Part shown: positions 42,851 to 49,538 of the stretch, one piece after another
How positions within the stretch are numbered: position 1 is the stretch's first letter
Layout of the letters: each line of letters begins with the position of its first letter
Source: Phycisphaerae bacterium
GTDB taxonomy: Bacteria; Planctomycetota; Phycisphaerae; UBA1845
DNA: 49,538 nucleotides
Reading direction: 5' to 3'
Assembly (NCBI GenBank): GCA_029260015.1
Contig: JAJDEB010000004.1
Span: forward strand, 1-49,538
Program-made: the position numbers and the translations under genes
The notes under the pieces: generated by a model
Told to the model about the DNA's origin: nothing
What the model saw: only the letters and a program-made list of their open reading frames with translations
Database searches by the model: none

Positions 42851-43285
42851 CTAACCGCCGTCAGCCGCACCGTTCGTATTGATGCCCGACGTATTCACGT
42901 CTGATGCGGTGCCATTTGACACGTCATCTGCGTCGTCGCCAACCGCATCCCGAACGACTTCCTTCGCCTGATCGACGGCCTCTTTCGTTTTCTCTTTCAC
43001 CTTATTAGCCGTGTCTTTGGCTTTTTCCTTCGCCGCGTCGATGTGGGGCTGGGCATCATCTTTGAGCTTCTTGGCTTTATCCTTCACATCTTGGGCGACT
43101 TCTTTGGCATCTTCGGCAATGTCCCTTGCTGCCGACTTAACGCCATCCGCCGCTTCCTTCAAGTCTTCCTTTACGTCATCGGCAGTTTCGCGGACGGCCT
43201 CCTTGGCCTCTTTGACGTCTTCTTCCTTGCAGCCAGCGGAAACGCAAATGACCAGCCCGATCGCGATTGCGATAATATGTTTCAT
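42851..43285 (-). CDS. small lipoprotein with LEA / apolipoprotein-like Lys-Ala-Asp helices
   Basis: A protein of 144 residues. MKHIIAIAIGLVICVSAGC is a lipoprotein signal with GGAGG 9 nt upstream of the ATG at 43285. The mature part is almost entirely amphipathic helix built of near-11-residue units such as KEAVRETADDVKEDLKEAAD and KDKAKKLKDDAQ, resembling group 3 LEA proteins or apolipoprotein-like repeats. The C-terminus is Asp/Asn/Gly-rich. Such proteins protect membranes or proteins under drying or osmotic stress; here the role is unproven. It is transcribed opposite to the zinc-ribbon membrane protein gene across a 150-bp spacer. Confidence 0.75.
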   Translation of the reverse strand: MKHIIAIAIGLVICVSAGCKEEDVKEAKEAVRETADDVKEDLKEAADGVKSAARDIAEDAKEVAQDVKDKAKKLKDDAQPHIDAAKEKAKDTANKVKEKTKEAVDQAKEVVRDAVGDDADDVSNGTASDVNTSGINTNGAADGG

Positions 43286-43436
43286 GGCAATAAACCTCCA
43301 AAAAATTTCTTTGGCCACCTAAAACGCTACCGCGCCCCCGTGGCCTCCACAAGCTGGAATTGTAAACGCGCGAATCGTATTCGATCACCATGTAACATAA
43401 CGTCTGCAAATGCGATCCCAAGGTAGTACTGATCCG

Positions 43437-43958
43437 ATGAAACGAATTGCGGCAGTTTTCAAAATGCTTTGGGAAGGCCTCAAGCGAATGCGAAAGGGCA
43501 AAGCACCTTTCACCAATCGCGAGATGGTGGCTGGCTTCTCCCAAATCGATCGGGAGCGCTTCCCAGAGTTGCACCGTTTTCCAAATGCGATCGCTGCCGA
43601 CAAGGCATGGCAACAAGCCGCCGATGAATTGAGGGGCCTTTGGCTGACGTTTGGGCTGATCACGATCGTTTTGATTGCCACTTGGCGATTTCTGCGAACC
43701 CCGCTTCTCGCGTGGGTCAGCCACCGGGTCATGCTCGGATGGTTCGCACAATTGTGCCTCGATATTCTGATTGGCGGGATGGTTGGCATCATCGCGATCA
43801 TCCTCACCATGCGACTACACCATCGAAGCGTTCGCCGCTCGCTGCGACGCCAACTCAACGCCCTTTCCGAACCCACCTGCCTCGCCTGCGGATACGATCT
43901 GACCGGCAACCGGTCGGGCCGTTGCCCGGAATGTGGATTCTCCGTGTCACAAGGTTGA
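43437..43958 (+). CDS. two-helix membrane protein with C-terminal CGYDLTGN zinc ribbon
   Basis: An uncharacterised protein of 173 residues with two membrane segments (LWLTFGLITIVLIATWRFL and LDILIGGMVGIIAIILTM) and a basic linker. The C-terminus CLACGYDLTGNRSGRCPECG is a four-Cys zinc ribbon of a form I associate with many Planctomycetota membrane proteins. The ribbon faces the cytoplasm if the positive-inside rule holds (RLHHRSVRRSLRRQ precedes it). I chose ATG at 43437 (MKRIAAVFKML), although its ribosome binding site is weak. Function is unknown. Confidence 0.75.
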   Translation: MKRIAAVFKMLWEGLKRMRKGKAPFTNREMVAGFSQIDRERFPELHRFPNAIAADKAWQQAADELRGLWLTFGLITIVLIATWRFLRTPLLAWVSHRVMLGWFAQLCLDILIGGMVGIIAIILTMRLHHRSVRRSLRRQLNALSEPTCLACGYDLTGNRSGRCPECGFSVSQG

Positions 43959-43977
43959 TTTCAGCGACCTCAATCGA

Positions 43978-44019
43978 CCCGAACAGCCCCGCCTTTTGCC
44001 CAAAAAAGGGCAGTTCGGG
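43978..44019. other. nested hairpin between the zinc-ribbon gene and the Lys/Ala-rich gene
   Basis: CCCGAAC (43978-43984) pairs with GTTCGGG (44013-44019), and GCCC (43998-44001) with GGGC (44008-44011) around six A. It lies 20 nt past the stop of the zinc-ribbon membrane protein gene. It may be the end of that transcript or an RNA element, but there is no T-tract. Confidence 0.3.
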
Positions 44020-44166
44020 GAGGTGGTGACCGCTTCTGAATTTGGTATCATGCGTGGCTCGAAGGTTGTGCGATGTTGGAGATCACAACGAATTCACGAG
44101 TAAGGCAGATTCCGACGCAATCGTTGGACCTGCGTCGGTTTGAAATTGTTTCAGGAGATTTCTGTC

Positions 44167-44439
44167 ATGCCCCGTGGTGCGAAAACCATTAAACGGCAGG
44201 TTGTCAACGCTGGTATCGAATACAAAAAAGGCAACCGCAAGGAAGCCTACGCGTTGTGGGCAAAAGCTGCCGAAGGTCGCAAGGCCAAGTACGAAGAAAA
44301 GCACAACAAGAAGAAGCGCGCTGACGAAGCCGCAGCCGCTGAGAAGGCTGCCGCCGATCAAGCTGTCGCTGAAAAGGCCGCTGCAGAAAAAGCTGCTGCT
44401 GAAGAAAAAGCCGCCGCAGATGCTCAAGCTTCCGAGTAG
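44167..44439 (+). CDS. small Lys/Ala-rich basic protein
   Basis: A protein of 90 residues, MPRGAKTIKRQVVNAGIEYK at the start and then increasingly Ala/Lys/Glu-rich (AEKAAAD and AEKAAAE repeats) to the end. AGGAG about 10 nt upstream of ATG at 44167 is strong, so the shorter start is preferred over 44140. The tail is a likely single charged helix or disordered region, in the manner of histone H1-like or nucleoid-associated tails. The conserved-looking basic N-terminus might bind nucleic acid. I do not recognise a named family. Confidence 0.65.
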   Translation: MPRGAKTIKRQVVNAGIEYKKGNRKEAYALWAKAAEGRKAKYEEKHNKKKRADEAAAAEKAAADQAVAEKAAAEKAAAEEKAAADAQASE

Positions 44440-44541
44440 AGCAGCCGTCGCATGTTTCGCCTGACAAATGGCGCACCGGCTTGAACTATTGGCCGGTCGC
44501 ATCGGTTGGTCGAAGGCGGTTAGAGATTCGATTCGCTATTC

Positions 44542-45015
44542 ATGGTCGATTCAGAAATCGAACTCATGGGCGTACCCATCTTTAGAACCATCACCCATCA
44601 GGAAACCTGGCCACTGCGACAAGAAGTCCTCCGACCGGATCGGGACTTGTCTGGTTCCCAGTGGCCCGGTGACACCGACGCATCAACCCAACATTATGGC
44701 ATAGACATTGACGGTCTGATCGTCGCGATTGGTTCGCTCATGTTGGCGCCACACGATTGCGCATGCGGTCCGGACGTCTGGCAACTTCGCGGGATGGCTG
44801 TCTCCCCGCAGCATCGCGGAGCCAAATACGGCAGCCAACTTCTCGGCTATATGGTTGGCGACGCACGCGACCGTCTCGGCGCAAAGACAATCTGGTGCAA
44901 CGCACGCATTCGAGCCACAAATCTGTATGAGCGTGCGGGATTTGAATTCGCCAGCGACGTATTTGAAATCGAAGGAATCGGCCCGCACCGGGTCATGCGC
45001 CTGACACTTGGGTAA
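44542..45015 (+). CDS. GNAT family N-acetyltransferase
   Basis: A 157-residue acetyl-CoA-dependent transferase. Acetyl-CoA motif A is visible in WQLRGMAVSPQHRGAKYGSQLLGYMV, with the Gln/Arg-x-x-Gly-x-Ala phosphate loop. The C-terminal CNARIRATNLYERAGFEFASD is the usual strand-helix of motif B. The substrate is unknown. It follows the Lys/Ala-rich gene on the same strand after about 100 bp and precedes a hydroxyacid dehydrogenase gene by about 105 bp. Confidence 0.87.
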   Translation: MVDSEIELMGVPIFRTITHQETWPLRQEVLRPDRDLSGSQWPGDTDASTQHYGIDIDGLIVAIGSLMLAPHDCACGPDVWQLRGMAVSPQHRGAKYGSQLLGYMVGDARDRLGAKTIWCNARIRATNLYERAGFEFASDVFEIEGIGPHRVMRLTLG

Positions 45016-45120
45016 TCCTTCGAATGCCCGTCGAAATTCTGCCGATGGTGATTAGAATGAATATTGTATAGACCGAATCAGCGGCTTGCGAGCAGCGCCA
45101 AACCAGTGGGAGTACCGGCA

Positions 45121-46080
45121 ATGAAAACACTTATCGCAGACAAATTCGAAGCGGAAGGCATCAAGCAACTGGAAGCTGTCGGCTGCGCGATTACGCAGGA
45201 CGCCGATCTGCAGGATGAATCGCTCGCCTTGGCGCTTTCCTCCAACGGCGTCGAATTGTTGATTGTCCGCTCAACGGTGGTCACCGGAGCGATGATCGAA
45301 GCCGCATCTTCTTTGAAGCTGATCATCCGAGCCGGATCGGGTTACAACAACATCGATACCGAAACGGCGAAGGGTCGCGGTGTGGGGGTGGCCAATTGCC
45401 CCGGAATGAACGCGATCGCTGTCGCCGAACTGGCGATGGGCTTGATACTCGCGCTCGATCGCCGCATCGTTGATAACGTCGTCGATATTCGCAAGGGTGT
45501 CTGGGACAAGAAAGCATACAGCAAAGCCCGCGGGCTGTACGGGCGAACGTTGGGTGTTGTCGGTCTAGGCAAGATCGGACATCTGCTGGCCGAGCGGGCA
45601 CACGCGTTTGGCATGAACATCGTGTACTCCGACGTGGTGGCCAACCCCAAAGCCGAAACCGAACTCGGTGCGAAGCGCGTCGAGTTTGAAGAAGTGTTAG
45701 CCCAAGGCGACTACGTTTCACTCCATGTGCCATTGCTCGACGAAACGCGCGGCATGATGAATGCGTCGCGGTTCAAGACGATGAAACCGACCGCCCATTT
45801 GATTAACTGTAGCCGCGGCGAAGTGGTTTCCAGCAAAGACCTCGTCGCAGCGATTGAAAACGGCGACATTTCTGGCGCGGGTCTGGACGTCTATGAAAAC
45901 GAGCCGGGACCGTCCGACAAGACCTTCACCGATGTTGCAGGCACGTCTCCGCGCGTCTACGGAACGCATCACATCGGCGCATCAACCGATCAAGCACAGC
46001 AAGCCGTCTCCGATGAAACTGTACGTATCGTCGAAATGTTCAAGAAAACCGGCGAAGTGCTTAACTGCGTGAATCTGTAG
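45121..46080 (+). CDS. D-2-hydroxyacid dehydrogenase, 3-phosphoglycerate dehydrogenase-like
   Basis: A 319-residue NAD-dependent dehydrogenase. The NAD motif is LGVVGLGKIGHLLAERAHAFGMNIVYSD. The catalytic Arg (NCSRGEVV), Glu (YENEPGP) and His (THHIGAST) are in place. The opening RSTVVTGAMI...IIRAGSGYNNIDTETAKGRGV and CPGMNAIAVAEL are most like SerA-type enzymes lacking the ACT domain. It could oxidise 3-phosphoglycerate for serine synthesis or reduce glyoxylate or hydroxypyruvate. GGGAG upstream supports the ATG at 45121 (MKTLIADKFE); the in-frame 45064 start adds non-conserved residues. Confidence 0.87.
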   Translation: MKTLIADKFEAEGIKQLEAVGCAITQDADLQDESLALALSSNGVELLIVRSTVVTGAMIEAASSLKLIIRAGSGYNNIDTETAKGRGVGVANCPGMNAIAVAELAMGLILALDRRIVDNVVDIRKGVWDKKAYSKARGLYGRTLGVVGLGKIGHLLAERAHAFGMNIVYSDVVANPKAETELGAKRVEFEEVLAQGDYVSLHVPLLDETRGMMNASRFKTMKPTAHLINCSRGEVVSSKDLVAAIENGDISGAGLDVYENEPGPSDKTFTDVAGTSPRVYGTHHIGASTDQAQQAVSDETVRIVEMFKKTGEVLNCVNL

Positions 46081-46107
46081 GCGGTTCCAACTGAAGATTT
46101 CGGCAAG

Positions 46108-48069
46108 TTACTCGTATTCAGAAGGTACGAATTCCGGCTCGTAGAGATGCTTGCGGGCGGTGTATTGCCGCTTGGATTTGCTGAATTGCAGAATGCTGTT
46201 GGGGTTGTCACCTTCGGACGCCCGTGTGACGCCGACTTCCATCAACCGAGCTGCTTCATCGAAGTTGTCCGCTTCGGCATGGGCGGCGGCGAGCGTGTGC
46301 AGACCTGCAAGGGGCATCGTTTCCTCATCGTCACCGTAAAGCTCAACCGCGATGCGCATCGCTTTTTCCCAATCGCGCAGGCTGGGCTCCGGACACAACG
46401 AATACATCCGCGACAGGATGTCACCAAGATCCGTGTCGTTCGGGTACGCGGCATATGCCTGGCTGAGAATCGCAAGACCACGTTCATAGTCACCTTGGTT
46501 AAGCGCGTCGCGCCCGGCCCAAGAAAGCGTGCGTGGCGAAGTCCCACCGTGTTCAAAGGCCTTCAAGTACCATGTGCGGGCGGCGTTGTTTTCGCCGCGC
46601 GATGTGTACAGCGCTCCGAGTCCCTCCATGGCACCCGCGTGGCGTGGCTCTAGTTCAAGAGTCTTGTTGTATTCCTTCTCCGCATCATCGTACCGATCAG
46701 AAAACACCAGCGCGTTGGCCAACTCGAAATGATTCTGCGCAATGCCTGGATTGTCATTTGCCTGCACTTCAAGGAGCCTAACCATCGTGGGCAGATCCTT
46801 GTTTCCAGCGGCAAGTCCGAAACGAAGCTTTTGAATGTGGTCGGGCTTCGCTCCCAACTCTTCTGCACGCTTGATGATTTCTTCGACCTCTTCGAAACGC
46901 CCTTGTGCGAGCCGCAGTTTTGCCGTTAGCACCGTGCCAGCCACCGAGTCTTCCTGACCGAAATTCAACTTCTTCAGGGCCTTTTCACATTCTTCAAATT
47001 CTCTCAGCCGCAGGTGCGTGTCAGCCAACCCCACCATGGCAGAAATGTTGTCAGGCGAATACTCGAGTGCCTTTGCGAAATGTCCCTGAGCACTTTGATT
47101 GTCGCCCCGCATGAGTGCGTATGCGCCGCGTTCGTTTTCGACATTGGTTCCGATCGCCAGTTCCAAGACGGCTTCATGGTGCGGATCTTCGATCGAAGGC
47201 ACGCGGTTATTGTTAACTTCGACTGCTCGAATCTTCTCGGCTTTCTCGGTCTGACCAAGCATCTCAAGCGTAGCCGCCATGTCACGGCGCACGCCGCCCA
47301 TGCTGGGAAACTGTTCAAATACCGGTTTGAGGTATTCCATCGCGAAGATTGGCGATTTCAGTTTCAAGTTGATCGAGCCCAACAGATAGCTGGCTAGCGG
47401 ATGCTTCGGGTGCTTCTCCAGGAGCTTCGCCGCAAGCTTGCCGGCTTCTTGAAGTCGATCGACACTGGTGAGGGCGTTGATCAGCGCAATCTGACAAATG
47501 CTGTCATCTGGTTTGATCGTGTTGGCATTGGTGAGAAATTCAACCGCCCGTTCACCCTTACCTTCGAGAAAAAGCAGTCGCCCCCCCAGATACGCCCAGC
47601 GAAACTCCGACGGATCAAGCGCATTGGCACGCTGATACAGCAGGCTCGCCTCATTGTGAAGGTTGTATGAATCGAACAACATCGCCAACGAACCAACCGC
47701 GTCAGCCGACTCAGGCGCAGACTTGGCTGCGTTGATGGCTTTGGACAGTTGGACTTGAATCACCGGCTCAAATGCCTTAAGTGGAATTTCTGGAATGTCC
47801 GTAGTTCGAATCGCATCGGTCGTGCCAGACCCAGTTTGCACGGCTATTACACTGTCGCCATTGGTGGCACCCGCTTGCGAATCCAACTCGCCTCCCCCTC
47901 CAGCCACACTTGCAGGTGCCGTCTCGTGGTCGGCGTTGGAGGAACCTGAACCATCATCCTTCTTACAACCACCAAGCAAAGCGACCAACAGCATTGCACC
48001 AAGCATACCTCGATTGAGTTTCTCGATTGTCGGCTTGGGTGTTGAAAACGATATGCCTACACACTTCAT
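46108..48069 (-). CDS. large TPR lipoprotein
   Basis: A 653-residue protein with N-terminal MLGAMLLVALLGGC as a lipobox after a short basic leader, so it is probably anchored in the envelope. After a Ser/Gly/Asp-rich linker, the remainder is tetratricopeptide repeats, about eight to ten units such as EASLLYQRANALDPSEFRWAYL, AQGHFAKALEYSPDNISAMVGL and AEKEYNKTLELEPRHAGAMEGL. TPR arrays scaffold protein complexes. The C-terminus (KRQYTARKHLYEPEFVPSEYE) is not repeat-like. AGAGG about 9 nt upstream supports ATG at 48069. The gene is convergent with the hydroxyacid dehydrogenase gene, only 27 bp away. Confidence 0.82.
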   Translation of the reverse strand: MKCVGISFSTPKPTIEKLNRGMLGAMLLVALLGGCKKDDGSGSSNADHETAPASVAGGGGELDSQAGATNGDSVIAVQTGSGTTDAIRTTDIPEIPLKAFEPVIQVQLSKAINAAKSAPESADAVGSLAMLFDSYNLHNEASLLYQRANALDPSEFRWAYLGGRLLFLEGKGERAVEFLTNANTIKPDDSICQIALINALTSVDRLQEAGKLAAKLLEKHPKHPLASYLLGSINLKLKSPIFAMEYLKPVFEQFPSMGGVRRDMAATLEMLGQTEKAEKIRAVEVNNNRVPSIEDPHHEAVLELAIGTNVENERGAYALMRGDNQSAQGHFAKALEYSPDNISAMVGLADTHLRLREFEECEKALKKLNFGQEDSVAGTVLTAKLRLAQGRFEEVEEIIKRAEELGAKPDHIQKLRFGLAAGNKDLPTMVRLLEVQANDNPGIAQNHFELANALVFSDRYDDAEKEYNKTLELEPRHAGAMEGLGALYTSRGENNAARTWYLKAFEHGGTSPRTLSWAGRDALNQGDYERGLAILSQAYAAYPNDTDLGDILSRMYSLCPEPSLRDWEKAMRIAVELYGDDEETMPLAGLHTLAAAHAEADNFDEAARLMEVGVTRASEGDNPNSILQFSKSKRQYTARKHLYEPEFVPSEYE

Positions 48070-48518
48070 CGATGCTACCTCTCATCACGGATTGTACTCA
48101 CGCTATCGTCGCCGGTATCGGCTCGACGATCGACCTGGTCTGATGGTGACCGACATCGTAACGAATCTGCGACGCAACCCAAATCTCAGAACTGTAACGC
48201 CGAGGGCACAGCAGAATCGCCTGAACACAGAAGCACCCATGCACTGCAACCATTGCGCGCAAAAATAGCGGCTTACCAACCCGTAGGGAAAGTAAGCCGC
48301 TATGAATATGCCCTTTGGCAAATGAATAGGCGGATGTGTGTCGCAACTTAACGTGGCTGTGTATCCATAAGAAACATCTGAGACTTGAATGAACCAATAT
48401 GGAATGAACCATTTTGGAACACGTCAGTGTTTGATGTCCTCGAAGCAAGCAGCAATGAATCCATGGACTGAATTCAATGCGTCATCATTTCTGATGATTT
48501 GTGCCAGCGTCTCATTAA
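48070..48518. other. spacer between the TPR gene and 23S rRNA
   Basis: This 449-bp region contains the rRNA terminator (48261-48302), a small hairpin TCATCA-TTTC-TGATGA about 20-35 nt beyond the 23S 3' end, and no recognisable 5S rRNA or tRNA. ORFs here are spurious. Confidence 0.6.
48261..48302 (-). terminator. intrinsic terminator downstream of 23S rRNA
   Basis: TAGCGGCTTAC (48266-48276) and GTAAGCCGCTA (48292-48302) pair perfectly over 11 bp with a 15-nt loop. On the minus strand the stem is followed by TTTTT, ending the rRNA transcript about 215 nt past the 23S 3' end. Confidence 0.85.

Positions 48519-49538
<1,020 letters not shown>

Overview
The window is a GC-rich bacterial chromosome segment that looks like a member of the Planctomycetota, most likely Phycisphaerae or a close relative. 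The evidence is lineage-style proteins rather than a marker phylogeny: a prepilin-like protein with a G/FTLVELL cleavage site, a membrane protein ending in a CGYDLTGN...GRCPECG zinc ribbon, large secreted proteins with dockerin-like calcium loops, a collagen-like lipoprotein, and short palindromic intergenic repeats. A partial 23S rRNA gene fills the right edge.

Layout. About 0.2-0.5 kb holds a small conserved gene broken by an in-frame TGA. About 0.6-18.5 kb is dominated by a complete reductive pyrimidine catabolic route: methylmalonate-semialdehyde dehydrogenase, beta-ureidopropionase-type amidohydrolase, NCS2 nucleobase permease, AGXT2-like aminotransferase, both subunits of NAD-dependent dihydropyrimidine dehydrogenase (preT, preA), dihydropyrimidinase and a yeast-type cytosine deaminase. 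Together they could import cytosine, uracil or thymine, deaminate cytosine, reduce and open the ring, release beta-alanine or beta-aminoisobutyrate, transaminate it, and convert the semialdehyde to acetyl-CoA or propionyl-CoA. Two secreted lipoproteins, ribosomal protein S4 and a C69 dipeptidase are interspersed. Three members of a GTAGGGT...ACCCTAC palindrome family lie at the 3' ends of pathway genes.

About 18.6-22 kb: a TPR lipoprotein, ispD and a membrane PIN-TRAM protein. About 22.2-26.8 kb: a saccharopine dehydrogenase-like gene, then an hxlR / isochorismatase / pirin cassette bounded by a 145-bp direct repeat of the dehydrogenase 3' end, then a DUF1963-like gene. About 27-33 kb: cystathionine beta-synthase, then 2-oxoglutarate:ferredoxin oxidoreductase korA-korB bracketed by two stand-alone CBS-domain proteins, which suggests adenylate-responsive control of central metabolism.

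About 33-48 kb: an HD-GYP response regulator, a prepilin-like protein, a secreted FTP/M36-like metalloprotease, a DUF362-like protein, a UbiA-family prenyltransferase, a helical lipoprotein, small planctomycete-style proteins, a GNAT acetyltransferase, a D-2-hydroxyacid dehydrogenase and a large TPR lipoprotein. From 48.5 kb to the edge lies the 3' part of 23S rRNA on the minus strand, followed by an intrinsic terminator and no recognisable 5S gene. No tRNA, CRISPR array, transposase, integrase or phage gene was recognised.
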